Positions 1-8,134 are shown, numbered from the stretch's first letter. The stretch: 20,250 nt of DNA from Candidatus Mediterraneibacter gallistercoris (GCA_019119745.1 DWWI01000204.1:1-20250); one strand, 5' to 3'. Notes: generated by a model from the sequence alone, not told the origin. Numbers and translations are program-made.

Positions 1-1047
1 TTTAACCTTTTGGAGGACGAAATCAACGTTACCATCGCCAATCCCAAATGGGTAAAGGCTGTGAAAGGGAACAAGGACGATACCAAAGATTCCAAATGGA
101 TTGGGGATCTGTTCAGACTGGGGCTTGTGCCGGGAAGCTATATACCGTGCAAACCGATCCGTATCCTTAGAGAGTTTACGAGATACCGGTATAAGCTGAC
201 TTCCTGCAGAAGCAGTGAGAAGAATCGGTTTCAGAATGCGCTTACCGTCTGCAATGTCGCATTAGATTCGGTGGTTTCCGATATTTTTGGGAAATCAGCC
301 ACCTCTGTAATCGATTACCTTCTCAAACAGTCCGACAATTCCATCAACCACGAAGAAATATCTTCCAGACTGCTTCGTTCGCTCAAGAAGAAGTCTGAAA
401 GTGTCATTGAGTCTATCGAGGGTTATCAGATGACTGATGCCCAAAAATATCGCATACGTCTTGTCCACGCACATATGGATTATATCACATCTACGATTTC
501 AGATATAGACTCTATGATTGATTCGTTGGTTGAACCTTATGAAAATGCTGTCCAGTTACTTTGTACCATTCCCGGAATAGACCGCAGCAGTGCGATCATT
601 ATTATCTCTGAGATTGGTACGGATATGACACAGTTTTCCAATTCCAAACGTTTATGCTGTTGGGCTGGCCTGACTCCCGGTAATAATGAGTCAGCCGGTA
701 AAAAGAAATCTGTTCGGATCACACGTGCCGGCGTCTACCTCAAACCTGTATTGGTACAAGTTGCCCATGCAGCCGTGAAATCCAACAAATCTCCTTATTA
801 CAAAGCCAAATATGAGCGCATCATGAAACGTCGTGGTAAGAAACGTGCCATCATTGCGGTCGCCCGGATGATCCTTACCGCTGTTTACCATATGCTGTCT
901 ACGGGAGAAGCCTGGAATCCAACCGACCTTTATAAGATTGATATGCCTGAACCTCTGAAAAACAAGCAGAAGGAAAAGGCTGTCAAGCAGGCTATGAAAC
1001 TTTTAATTGCCGAAGGACTTATAAAAGAGTCCCCGCTTGCTTCTTAG
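1..1047 (+). CDS. IS110-family transposase, 5' end cut by window edge
   Basis: This encodes the DEDD-type recombinase of an IS110-family insertion sequence, which moves through an RNA-guided, seamless mechanism. The frame is open from base 1 (Phe-Asn-Leu before the TTG at 10), so the true start and most of the RuvC-like N-terminal domain lie upstream; the TTG at 10 is unlikely to be the real start. The end of the DEDD domain is seen as ANPKWVKAVKG followed by DTKDSKWIGDLFR. A helical middle section contains RYRYKLTSCRSSEKNR. The C-terminal Transposase_20 domain has the LLCTIPGID helix-hairpin segment and AGLTPGNNESAGKKK, whose Ser is the conserved catalytic residue of this family. The frame runs intact to TAG at 1045-1047. 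Group IS110 versus IS1111 cannot be decided from this part. The family call is secure. Confidence 0.93.
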   Translation, partial: FNLLEDEINVTIANPKWVKAVKGNKDDTKDSKWIGDLFRLGLVPGSYIPCKPIRILREFTRYRYKLTSCRSSEKNRFQNALTVCNVALDSVVSDIFGKSATSVIDYLLKQSDNSINHEEISSRLLRSLKKKSESVIESIEGYQMTDAQKYRIRLVHAHMDYITSTISDIDSMIDSLVEPYENAVQLLCTIPGIDRSSAIIIISEIGTDMTQFSNSKRLCCWAGLTPGNNESAGKKKSVRITRAGVYLKPVLVQVAHAAVKSNKSPYYKAKYERIMKRRGKKRAIIAVARMILTAVYHMLSTGEAWNPTDLYKIDMPEPLKNKQKEKAVKQAMKLLIAEGLIKESPLAS

Positions 1048-1214
1048 CGTATCTCAACAAAATCAACCCTGTTTCAAATGGCTATTTTTCAATAGCTTAT
1101 TTAAGTGCGCCATTTTTCGGCTGTTCTCTACTTTCTTTCACACTATCACTCCTCTTTTATATAAAATATCACAATTCATAGTTTATATCTATAATTTCAG
1201 CCATAAATATACAT

Positions 1215-1243
1215 TTGTTTTATATTTATTTTTTCACTATAAT
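1215..1243 (+). promoter_or_regulatory. Sigma-A-like promoter for the ene-reductase
   Basis: TTGTTT at 1215-1220 and a perfect TATAAT at 1238-1243 are separated by 17 bp. The predicted start is near 1250, leaving a leader of about 120 nt before the ATG at 1370. Confidence 0.6.
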
Positions 1244-1248
1244 ACGGC

Positions 1249-1263
1249 TTGTAAACGGATTGT
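1249..1263 (+). promoter_or_regulatory. cre-like site at the predicted transcription start
   Basis: TTGTAAACGGATTGT matches the catabolite-response consensus WTGNAARCGNWWWCA at all but the last two positions and sits at the predicted start. This is only a candidate: a CcpA site is plausible for a catabolic gene, but the 3' half is poor. Confidence 0.3.
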
Positions 1264-1280
1264 TAATATAATGACGATAG

Positions 1281-1296
1281 ACCGGCAGAGGCCGGT
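1281..1296 (+). other. Perfect GC-rich hairpin in the leader
   Basis: ACCGGC, loop AGAG, GCCGGT forms a 6-bp stem about 70 nt before the start codon. No T-tract follows, so it is not an intrinsic terminator. It may stabilise the leader or be a remnant of the element end. Confidence 0.4.
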
Positions 1297-1369
1297 GCAG
1301 AATTCCGTTTGAAAACAGCCTCTCAACAATTTCAACAGAAAACAATAGTTTTTACAGGAGATTGATCAT

Positions 1370-3370
1370 ATGAAAAAAGAATTCAGACATTTATTTGAAC
1401 CTTTTACTGTACGCCGCATGACTGTCAAAAACAGGATCATGATGACGCCGATGGGCACAAATTACGGTGAGCAGAACGGCGAGATGAGCTTCCTTCATAT
1501 TAATTATTACGAGCAGCGTGCCAAAGGCGGCACTGGTCTTATCATGGTAGAGAATGCAAGTGTAGATTCTCCGGAAGGCTCCAATGGAACGACACAGCTG
1601 CGTATTGACCATGACAACTATATTCCCCGTCTCTTCAAACTGACAGAGACAATCCATAAACACGGCACATGTATCGGTATCCAGCTAAACCATGCCGGTG
1701 CGTCCGCACAGTGGGCGCGCACCAATATGCAGCCGGTCTCAGCTTCTGATATTCCATCCAAAGAGGGCGGAGATATCCCACGTCCGCTGGAAAAAGATGA
1801 AATCATGCGTATTGTGAAGAAATACGGAGAAGCCGCAAAACGTGCCCAGACAGCCGGATTTGACTGTGTCGAGATTCACGCCGGTCACTCCTATCTGCTC
1901 AGCCAGTTTCTCTCTCCTCTCACAAATAAAAGAACTGACGAATTTGGCGGTTCCCCGGAAAACAGAGCGCGTTTCGCACGCCTTGTGATGGAAGAAGTGA
2001 GAAGACAGGTAGGACCTTTCTTCCCGATCTTCCTTCGTATCAGCGCTGACGAATTCATGGAGGGCGGCAATACACTGGACGACTGCCTGGATTATCTCCA
2101 GTATATCCAGGAAGAGGCAGACGTCATCGACGTATCATGCGGCCTGAACGGTTCCATTCAGTACCAGATTGACTCTAACCATTTCCCGGACGGATGGCGT
2201 TCCTATATGGCCAGAGCAGTCAAAGACCGCTATAACAAGCCCTGTGTAACAATGGGTAATATCAGGGATCCACATGTGGCGGAGGATATCCTGGCGAGAG
2301 GAGACGCGGACCTGATCGGTATCGGCCGAGGTCTGATCGCTGATCCGGAATGGGTCAACAAAGTAGAATTCGGCGATATCTGCGATATCAGGAAATGTAT
2401 CTCCTGCAATATCGGATGCGCCGGCAACCGTATCGGCATTAACCGTCCGATCCGCTGCACCATTAACCCGGCTGTAACCGACGGAGAAGAATACAAAAAG
2501 CGCCATATTTCGAAACCGTGCAACGTAGTTGTCGTAGGCGGAGGAACAGCAGGAATGGAGGCTGCCTGTACGGCCGCAGAAGTAGGATGTACCACATTCC
2601 TCATCGAAAAGAAGCCGTATCTCGGAGGACTGGCTGCAGAGATTTCCAAGATTCCGGACAAGAAGAGACTGTCCGACTTTCCGCAGTACATGATCCATCG
2701 CACAACAAAACTGAAGAACTTATTCACATTCACAAATATGGAAGCGGATGTTGATTTTATCAGAAGTTTGAAACCGAATATCATTGTAAACGCGACCGGA
2801 TCTTCACCGCTTCTCCCCCCGATTTCCGGACTTCATGAAAACCTCGGAAAAGAGGGAAGCAAAGTGTATACGATCCTTGACATGATCGCTCATCTTGGAG
2901 AGTATCCGGAAGATATGACCGGAAAGAAAGTAGTCGTAATCGGCGGAGGCGCCGTCGGACTTGACGTAGTCGAATACTTTGCCCCGAGAGGCGCTGATGT
3001 AAGTATCGTTGAGATGCTGCCGATCATCGGAAACGGCATTGACCCGGTATCCAAAGTTGATATCAATACACTGATGAACAAATACGGCGTAAAACAGATG
3101 CCAAGCACTGCCCTCAAAGAAGTACGCCCGGATAATTTCCTTGTAGAAGCTGACGGCGAGCAGAAAGAACTTCCGTTTGATTACGGTTTTGTCTGCCTCG
3201 GCATGAAAGCGGAACATCCGGTTCTTCAGAATCTCCGTGATGCTTTCGGAGAGGACGACCAGATTGAAATTGTCAACATTGGAGACAGTGTTCGCGCAAG
3301 AAGGATCATCGACGGTACGGAAGAAGGAAGAAATATCCTGAACACTCTTGAAAGACGCGGTTATCTGTAA
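1370..3370 (+). CDS. NAD(P)H:flavin ene-reductase (FadH/BaiCD/BaiH-type)
   Basis: This 666-residue flavoenzyme reduces activated C=C bonds, passing hydride from NAD(P)H through FAD and a 4Fe-4S cluster to FMN. The N-terminal Old Yellow Enzyme barrel (about 1-335) has the active-site segment H170-A-G-H-S-Y175 followed by the FLSPLTNKRTDEFGGS signature. Cys343, Cys346, Cys350 and Cys363 have the spacing of the cluster ligands. The FAD Rossmann motif is at 386-396 (VVVVGGGTAGM) and the NAD(P)H motif at 521-530 (VVVIGGGAVG). The C-terminal NIGD segment is typical of the family. AGGAG at 1356-1360 is 9 nt before the ATG. Length matches 2,4-dienoyl-CoA reductase and the bile-acid enzymes BaiCD and BaiH. 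The substrate cannot be read from sequence: enoyl-CoA, steroid, bile acid or cinnamate-like compounds are all possible. It lies alone between a transposase and a convergent kinase gene, with no bai genes near. Confidence 0.9.
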   Translation: MKKEFRHLFEPFTVRRMTVKNRIMMTPMGTNYGEQNGEMSFLHINYYEQRAKGGTGLIMVENASVDSPEGSNGTTQLRIDHDNYIPRLFKLTETIHKHGTCIGIQLNHAGASAQWARTNMQPVSASDIPSKEGGDIPRPLEKDEIMRIVKKYGEAAKRAQTAGFDCVEIHAGHSYLLSQFLSPLTNKRTDEFGGSPENRARFARLVMEEVRRQVGPFFPIFLRISADEFMEGGNTLDDCLDYLQYIQEEADVIDVSCGLNGSIQYQIDSNHFPDGWRSYMARAVKDRYNKPCVTMGNIRDPHVAEDILARGDADLIGIGRGLIADPEWVNKVEFGDICDIRKCISCNIGCAGNRIGINRPIRCTINPAVTDGEEYKKRHISKPCNVVVVGGGTAGMEAACTAAEVGCTTFLIEKKPYLGGLAAEISKIPDKKRLSDFPQYMIHRTTKLKNLFTFTNMEADVDFIRSLKPNIIVNATGSSPLLPPISGLHENLGKEGSKVYTILDMIAHLGEYPEDMTGKKVVVIGGGAVGLDVVEYFAPRGADVSIVEMLPIIGNGIDPVSKVDINTLMNKYGVKQMPSTALKEVRPDNFLVEADGEQKELPFDYGFVCLGMKAEHPVLQNLRDAFGEDDQIEIVNIGDSVRARRIIDGTEEGRNILNTLERRGYL

Positions 3371-3386
3371 AAATCTCTCTGTAAAA

Positions 3387-3428
3387 GGAAGCGAAGTCCT
3401 GTATCATCAGGCTCCGCTTCCTTTTTTT
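3387..3428 (+). terminator. Intrinsic terminator after the ene-reductase
   Basis: GGAAGCG at 3387-3393 pairs with CGCTTCC at 3415-3421. CCTG/CAGG pair inside, and seven T residues follow. It lies between convergent genes. The reverse strand has only a short T-run, so it may work weakly for the kinase gene too. Confidence 0.85.
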
Positions 3429-3449
3429 CACTATTTTCGGCACTATGTA

Positions 3450-4568
3450 TTAAAAACCGGCGTACTTCCGGACAATATCATGCATAGTATCCCATTTGGC
3501 TTCCATATCCTCCACAAGTTTAAACTGTGTTCTCGCTCTGTCAAGATTATGGTTTTCCCTATGGATCTTAAAGTAGTGATCCCCCTCCAGATAATCCGTA
3601 AGGAAACGCATGCCGCACTCATATGTCATCACCTTTGCTCCCATCGGAAGAAGTTCGATCTCTTTCTGCGTAAGGCTCTCCGCACAGCCTTCAAGAAATC
3701 CCCTGACATAAAGCTCATACAGCTCCATGCTGCACGACACTTTGCTGAGATCTGTTTCGTCCTCCGCAGCCGTGCTCGCGCCAAAACGGATGGAATCTCC
3801 GAAATCATTCATCGCAAGTCCGGGCATTACAGTGTCAAGATCAATCACGCATATTCCCTTTCTTGTAACATTATCGATCATAATGTTATTCAGCTTTGTA
3901 TCATTGTGGGTAACGCGCAGCGGTATCTCTCCTTTTTCCTGAAGATTGCCGAATACATTTGCGACATCTTCATGAGCCAGGACAAAATCGATTTCCTTCT
4001 GAACAGACGCAGCGCGTCCGCATACGTCTTTTTCAACAGCATTCTTAAATGTCCTGAACCTTGCTTTTGTATCATGGAATCCTTCGATCGTCTCGTAAAG
4101 AGTCTCTGCCGGATAATCGGCAAGCAGCCTCTGGAAATGTCCGAACGCAACAGCGCTTTCATAAAAGTCTTCCGGCTTCTCGACCTGATCGTAACTTGTC
4201 GCATCAGTGATAAACTTATAAGATCTCCAGTATTCGCCTTTTGAATCGACATAATATGCTTTGCCGTCCTTAGCGGGAATCATATTCAGTGTTTCTCTCT
4301 CCGGATCTCCCCCGTTTTCAATAATTTTCTCTCTGAGATAGGATGTGACCCCGACGATATTTTCCATCAGTTCCACCGGTTTTGTAAATATCTCACGGTT
4401 CATCCTCTGGAGGATCACATTCACATCACCCATATCTCCGATCTCAAAGGTAAGCAGATACGTGTCATTAATATGACCGCTTCCGAATGGTCTCCGGCCT
4501 TTCAGTCTTCCTGAAAAATTAAAATTAGCAATTGCTTCTCTGATCTGCAGTTCAGACACACGTCCCAT
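3450..4568 (-). CDS. nahK: N-acetylhexosamine 1-kinase-like phosphotransferase
   Basis: This 372-residue protein is a kinase of the aminoglycoside phosphotransferase/choline kinase fold and resembles NahK, which converts GlcNAc or GalNAc plus ATP to the 1-phosphate in the galacto-/lacto-N-biose pathway. The Brenner motif is H221-N-D223 with N228 (HNDTKLNNIM), giving the catalytic Asp. The magnesium-binding motif is D243-L-D245 (VIDLDTVMPG). The N-terminal ATP-binding lobe carries FGSGHINDTYLL. Length fits NahK. AGGAG lies 7 nt before the ATG. The gene is transcribed away from an AraC regulator, which is its likely controller. The presence of a GH112 phosphorylase about 10 kb away in the same window supports HexNAc as the substrate; without that context, another sugar or homoserine-kinase-like role would be possible. 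Confidence 0.82.
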   Translation of the reverse strand: MGRVSELQIREAIANFNFSGRLKGRRPFGSGHINDTYLLTFEIGDMGDVNVILQRMNREIFTKPVELMENIVGVTSYLREKIIENGGDPERETLNMIPAKDGKAYYVDSKGEYWRSYKFITDATSYDQVEKPEDFYESAVAFGHFQRLLADYPAETLYETIEGFHDTKARFRTFKNAVEKDVCGRAASVQKEIDFVLAHEDVANVFGNLQEKGEIPLRVTHNDTKLNNIMIDNVTRKGICVIDLDTVMPGLAMNDFGDSIRFGASTAAEDETDLSKVSCSMELYELYVRGFLEGCAESLTQKEIELLPMGAKVMTYECGMRFLTDYLEGDHYFKIHRENHNLDRARTQFKLVEDMEAKWDTMHDIVRKYAGF

Positions 4569-4663
4569 CTTCGTACTCCTCTTTCTTTTTTCCGGGTTTT
4601 TAAGTTTCTGTATTTATTTTAAGACAGAGCATCCGAAAATGCTTTATCTAATGTTCTATTTGA

Positions 4664-4691
4664 TTTGCACAATCAGCTTTTGTCCTTTGCA
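4664..4691. promoter_or_regulatory. Candidate AraC operator: TTTGCA direct repeats
   Basis: TTTGCA occurs at 4664-4669 and 4686-4691, 22 bp apart (two helical turns), in the 169-bp region between the divergent kinase and AraC genes. On the minus strand the inner copy overlaps TTGTGC (plus 4668-4673), a possible -35 for the kinase gene, although no good -10 follows. AraC activators often bind paired direct repeats beside -35. A weak hairpin (AGCAT/ATGCT) lies at 4628-4643. Inference only. Confidence 0.3.
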
Positions 4692-4737
4692 TTTTTGTCT
4701 CAACTGGGATATTATTAAAGAAAAAAAGGAGACTCAC

Positions 4738-5658
4738 ATGGGCTATCAGGGAATATCACTGAAGGATGAACTGAAGATCGATCAATTGTTTTCACTTCAT
4801 TATTTTGAATATATGAACAGTTTTTATTTTCCGGGTGAATCACATCCGTTCTGGGAATTTGTATGCGTAGATAAAGGCGAGGTCACGATCGGAGCAGGCT
4901 CCCGTTCTTTCGTGCTGACCCGAGGGCAGATCGCATTTCACGAACCGGACGAATTTCACTGGGTCAGAGCCGGAGGAGGATCTGCTCCCAATCTCATCGT
5001 CATTTCTTTCTCGTCAGAAAGCCCGATGATGGATTTCTTCAGGGAAAAGGTTCTGCATATCACGGAAACCGACCGCCGGCTGCTCGCCCGTATAGTAAAT
5101 GAAGCGCGCACGTTCCTGAACGGCAGACTGGACGACCCTTATCAGACCACTCTGACCGTCAGAAGCGACGCGCCTGAGGGCGCCGCTCAGATTATACGGA
5201 CCTGTCTGGAACAGTTTCTGATCGGACTGGTGCGCCGCTTCAAAAAAAATACCGGACAGTCCGTGCAGACTGTCCGGCCCTTTATCCCGGATAAAACAAC
5301 AAAAGAAAATGCCGACGAGGAGATATTCTCGAAAATCACCGCATACCTTACGGATAACCTGACATCCCGTCTCACAATAGAAAGAATATGTTCCGACAAC
5401 CTTATCGGGCGTTCCAGACTGCAGAAACTGTTTCATGAGAAATGCGGTCAGGGGATCATAGAGTACTTCTCTCATATGAAAATCGACGCCGCAAAGCAGC
5501 TCATCCGCGATGAGCAGATGAATTTCACGCAGGTAGCCGAAAATCTGGGGTATTCTTCAATTCACTATTTCTCCAGACAGTTCAAAAAACTCACCGGCAT
5601 GACCCCATCGGAGTACGCTTCATCCATCAAGGCGATGGCCGAACGCACTCCCAGGTAA
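4738..5658 (+). CDS. AraC-family transcriptional regulator (cupin + HTH)
   Basis: This is a 306-residue DNA-binding regulator. The N-terminal cupin-like sensor domain includes EFVCVDKGEVTIGAG and the HEPDEFHWV segment. A linker of about 30 residues follows, then the C-terminal pair of helix-turn-helix motifs (LTIERICSDNLIGRSRLQKL and the region FTQVAENLGYSSIHYFSRQF), ending in the family signature FKKLTGMTPSEY. The start is set by AGGAG at 4727-4731, 6 nt before the ATG at 4738. The frame is open for 33 codons further upstream, but that part has no ribosome site and reads like an untranslated leader. The gene diverges from the HexNAc kinase and likely controls it, probably sensing a sugar. 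Its 3' end is only 14 bp from the convergent nrdJ stop, and its linker codons contain a terminator for the opposite strand. Confidence 0.9.
   Translation: MGYQGISLKDELKIDQLFSLHYFEYMNSFYFPGESHPFWEFVCVDKGEVTIGAGSRSFVLTRGQIAFHEPDEFHWVRAGGGSAPNLIVISFSSESPMMDFFREKVLHITETDRRLLARIVNEARTFLNGRLDDPYQTTLTVRSDAPEGAAQIIRTCLEQFLIGLVRRFKKNTGQSVQTVRPFIPDKTTKENADEEIFSKITAYLTDNLTSRLTIERICSDNLIGRSRLQKLFHEKCGQGIIEYFSHMKIDAAKQLIRDEQMNFTQVAENLGYSSIHYFSRQFKKLTGMTPSEYASSIKAMAERTPR
5242..5277 (-). terminator. Strong minus-strand terminator inside the AraC gene (for nrdJ)
   Basis: CCGGACAGTC at 5252-5261 and GACTGTCCGG at 5268-5277 form a perfect 10-bp stem with a 6-nt loop. On the minus strand the stem is followed by TA and then eight T residues (plus-strand A-run 5242-5249). 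It lies about 400 nt past the nrdJ stop, so nrdJ mRNA would end antisense to the AraC gene. The plus strand has no T-tract after the stem, so AraC transcription should pass. Confidence 0.8.
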
Positions 5659-5672
5659 GGTTATTTTATTAT

Positions 5673-7964
5673 TTAGTGGCACTTGCTCCATCCGCAGCAC
5701 TTACAGATATTACATCCTTCTTCGAACACAAGCGGCTCGCCGCATTCCGGACAGTACATCTTATCTGTCTCCGCCTCTGTGCTCACGGCTTTCGGTTTCG
5801 GCGCCTTCTCTGTCTTGCGGGCAGCTTTTACATTTGCGCCTCCCTGGCGTTCTGCCAGCTCCGCCTGCATCTCATTGTACATATCCATAAGCGCGTTGCC
5901 GACCGCCATCGGGCAGCATGCCCCTTTGCTTGTATCCTTCCTTGATACTCGTCTCGCCGTGTAGGACGGACATGAGCCGCTGGAATTAAGCTGATCAACA
6001 ATCGTTTCTATACTGATACCGCCTCTCGCGCTGATGGAAATCATACGGGAGAGTCCTACCATAAAGTTATTGCAGCCGCCTGTGGAACCTTTGCTCAGGT
6101 AAGTCTCCAAAAGAGCGCCCGTATGCGGATCGAACAGGGCAATGCAGTGCAGGCTGCCGCAGCCCGTAGTCAGCTTTCTCTTCTTTCCGACCACATCGTC
6201 TGTCACAAGCAGGATCTCTCCTCTCTTCAGACCTTCTCCGGCAGAGACGTTCTTCGATTCTTTCTTCTCACTCGTATTGAGGATTCCGATTCTCTTGCAT
6301 CCGTCGCGGAATATCGTAATGCCCTTAAGACCTTTCTCATAAGCGTACATATAGAGCCCTTCGGTCTCTTCGACTGTAAAGCGGTTCGGTACATTTACAG
6401 TCGAACTGATGGAAGCGTCGATATGAGTCTGCCATACAGACTGCATGTCGATCCTCTGACGGTAATCCAGCGTCATGGCTGTCACGAAATAATCCGGAAG
6501 TTCCGAATCGCTCTTCAGACCGTGCTGCTTCATATAATTTTCAACAATCTTCGTATATACCTTATAGTAGACGTCCGTGCCGTGCAGAGATTCTGTCTTC
6601 CTCTCATAGTAATTTGCGTAAACAGGCTCGATGCCTCCTGATATGCCGAGCATAGTGGAAAGTGTTCCTGTCGGAGCGATCGTAAGGAGCTGTGAATTTC
6701 TCAGCCCGTACTTGCGTACCAGCTCTCTTGTCTTCTCTGATGTATTGGCCTCAAAATACGGAGTAGACATGATCTCTTCCGTATTGCACCTTGGAAACGC
6801 GCCTTTCTCTTTTGCCAGAAGGGCTGACGCCGCGATCGCGGAATCCGCCATGGCAAAACCGATATTATCACACATGTTGACAGCGTCTTCCTCGCCGTAG
6901 GTAAGTCCCAGCTTGATCAGACAGTCCGCCAGTCCCATGATGCCAAGCCCGATCTGTCTCCACTCTCCCACACTGTCACGCTGTTCTTTCAGCGGGTGCA
7001 GGGGAAGTCCTTCCTCCAGGACTTCATTCAGCGCGCGGACAGAGACCGCAACGCAGTGTTTCAGCCCTTCAAAGTCAAACTGTGAATGATCGGTGAAAGG
7101 ATCCTGAACAAACTCGGAGAGATTGATGCTTCCAAGCAGGCAGCTTCCTCCCGCCGGCAGAGGTTCTTCCGCGCACGGATTCACGCCTGCATATGAGAAC
7201 TCCTCTGTGTTGCTCAGTAAGTTCCATCCTTCGATCCGGTCCCAGAACAGCGCGCCCGGCTCGGCGTAGTCCCAGTTTGTCTCGGCAATACGGCGGAACA
7301 GTTCACGGGCGTTAACCGTCTTTTCAATAACCTCTCCCGTTGCCTCTCGTGTATAGTGAAGCAGATAATCCTCGTTGTTCTTTACTGCTTCCATGAAGTC
7401 TTCATGGATACGGACAGAAATATTCGCCTTCGTCACCTTTTCCAGATCTGTCTTCAGATCGATAAACTCCTCCACATCCGGGTGGGAACAGTCGATAGAG
7501 ATCATAAGAGCTCCTCTCCGGCCGTTCTGTCCGATCAATGCAGTCACAAGAGAATAAAGTTCCATGAAGGACACAGAACCGCTCGTCTCTTTGGCCGCAT
7601 TGTTGATCTTTGCGCCGCGGGGACTCAGTTTTGAGATATCCACGCCGCATCCGCCTCCATAGCTGTATGTGCGCGCCAGCTTCTTCGCACAGTCAAAGAT
7701 GCTCTCGATGTTATCCTCCGGCGGATCAATCACATAGCAGTTAGAATATGTCACTTTTCTTCCCTGCTGATCCAGCCCTCTGTTGGAGAGGATCCGGCCG
7801 CCGAAGAGAAACTTCTTCTGGCGGATATACTCCGCGATCTCCTCGTTTCCTCCACTGATACGCTTCAGCCATTGTTCAAAATTCTCACCGTCATTGCAAT
7901 ACTTTTTTGTCCAGATATCTGTTCCCAGCTGATTATCTTCTCCCAGCCATTCTTCTACTGTCAT
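5673..7964 (-). CDS. nrdJ: Adenosylcobalamin-dependent ribonucleotide reductase (class II)
   Basis: This 763-residue enzyme reduces ribonucleotides to deoxyribonucleotides using a thiyl radical generated from adenosylcobalamin, so it works without oxygen. The N262-P-C264-A-E266 motif (VNPCAEEPLPAGGSC) carries the radical cysteine and its Asn and Glu partners. Cys76 (TYSNCYV) and Cys275 are the redox pair that reduces the substrate. YGGGCGVDIS is a family hallmark, and APTGTLS lies in the barrel. A TSCPD-type domain near the C-terminus has SSGSCPSYTARR, and the tail carries CPECGEP and CKCCGWSKC, a Zn/thiol module that re-reduces the active site. AGAGG lies 9 nt before the ATG. The promoter overlaps an NrdR-box-like palindrome, so NrdR control is likely. 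This is a housekeeping gene placed inside a glycan locus. No cobalamin riboswitch is seen upstream. Confidence 0.97.
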   Translation of the reverse strand: MTVEEWLGEDNQLGTDIWTKKYCNDGENFEQWLKRISGGNEEIAEYIRQKKFLFGGRILSNRGLDQQGRKVTYSNCYVIDPPEDNIESIFDCAKKLARTYSYGGGCGVDISKLSPRGAKINNAAKETSGSVSFMELYSLVTALIGQNGRRGALMISIDCSHPDVEEFIDLKTDLEKVTKANISVRIHEDFMEAVKNNEDYLLHYTREATGEVIEKTVNARELFRRIAETNWDYAEPGALFWDRIEGWNLLSNTEEFSYAGVNPCAEEPLPAGGSCLLGSINLSEFVQDPFTDHSQFDFEGLKHCVAVSVRALNEVLEEGLPLHPLKEQRDSVGEWRQIGLGIMGLADCLIKLGLTYGEEDAVNMCDNIGFAMADSAIAASALLAKEKGAFPRCNTEEIMSTPYFEANTSEKTRELVRKYGLRNSQLLTIAPTGTLSTMLGISGGIEPVYANYYERKTESLHGTDVYYKVYTKIVENYMKQHGLKSDSELPDYFVTAMTLDYRQRIDMQSVWQTHIDASISSTVNVPNRFTVEETEGLYMYAYEKGLKGITIFRDGCKRIGILNTSEKKESKNVSAGEGLKRGEILLVTDDVVGKKRKLTTGCGSLHCIALFDPHTGALLETYLSKGSTGGCNNFMVGLSRMISISARGGISIETIVDQLNSSGSCPSYTARRVSRKDTSKGACCPMAVGNALMDMYNEMQAELAERQGGANVKAARKTEKAPKPKAVSTEAETDKMYCPECGEPLVFEEGCNICKCCGWSKCH

Positions 7965-8100
7965 TCTCCCGTACCTCTTTTCGTATTCTTAATATACAAA
8001 AGTGTCCCCTCTTTTTAACAGGGTTACACGCGCCTGTAGAAAAGGGTAACATCTAATAATAAAAATATCAAGACTTGACAAACTAAAATTACGTGTTCTA

Positions 8101-8116
8101 CCACAAAATATAGTGT
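8101..8116. promoter_or_regulatory. NrdR-box-like palindrome
   Basis: CCACAAAATATAGTGT matches the NrdR box consensus acaCwAtATaTwGtgt at 14 of 16 positions by my alignment and covers the -10 of the nrdJ promoter. NrdR represses reductase genes when dATP is high. NrdR boxes usually come in pairs; a weak partner (AACTAAAATTACGTGT, 8081-8096, about 9 of 16) starts 20 bp away, about two helical turns. Confidence 0.65.
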
Positions 8117-8134
8117 TTTTACCGATTCAATCAA
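8107..8134 (-). promoter_or_regulatory. Likely nrdJ promoter
   Basis: On the minus strand, TTGATT (plus 8129-8134) and TATATT (plus 8107-8112) are separated by 16 bp. The -10 lies within the NrdR-like box, the usual arrangement for repression. The leader would be about 135 nt. Confidence 0.6.

Larger units (their letters stand above)
1048..1369. other. AT-rich intergenic region with presumed IS right end and oxidoreductase promoter
   Basis: No convincing gene is seen here. The left part should hold the right end of the IS110 element, but the exact boundary cannot be fixed because the left end is outside the window and this family makes no target duplication. A perfect hairpin lies at 1081-1096 (GCTATT, loop TTTC, AATAGC). 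The right part has a promoter, a cre-like site and a second hairpin, listed separately. If the element is of the IS1111 type, its guide (bridge) RNA could lie in this stretch. Confidence 0.5.

Noticed and set aside
1037..1312. 91-codon open frame after the transposase
   Set aside because: It overlaps the transposase end, is made of AT-rich DNA giving Phe, Tyr and Ile runs, and covers the promoter of the next gene.
1370..3370. Part of a bile-acid 7-dehydroxylation (bai) operon
   Set aside because: Only the general enzyme type fits; no other bai genes are in the window, and the gene ends at a terminator.
3348..4244. Plus-strand open frame of 298 codons across the kinase
   Set aside because: It is antisense to the conserved kinase motifs, overlaps the ene-reductase end and the terminator, and lacks a ribosome site.
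4628..4643. AGCAT/ATGCT repeat as terminator
   Set aside because: The stem has only 5 bp and no T-tract, and it lies in a divergent promoter region where no transcript should end.
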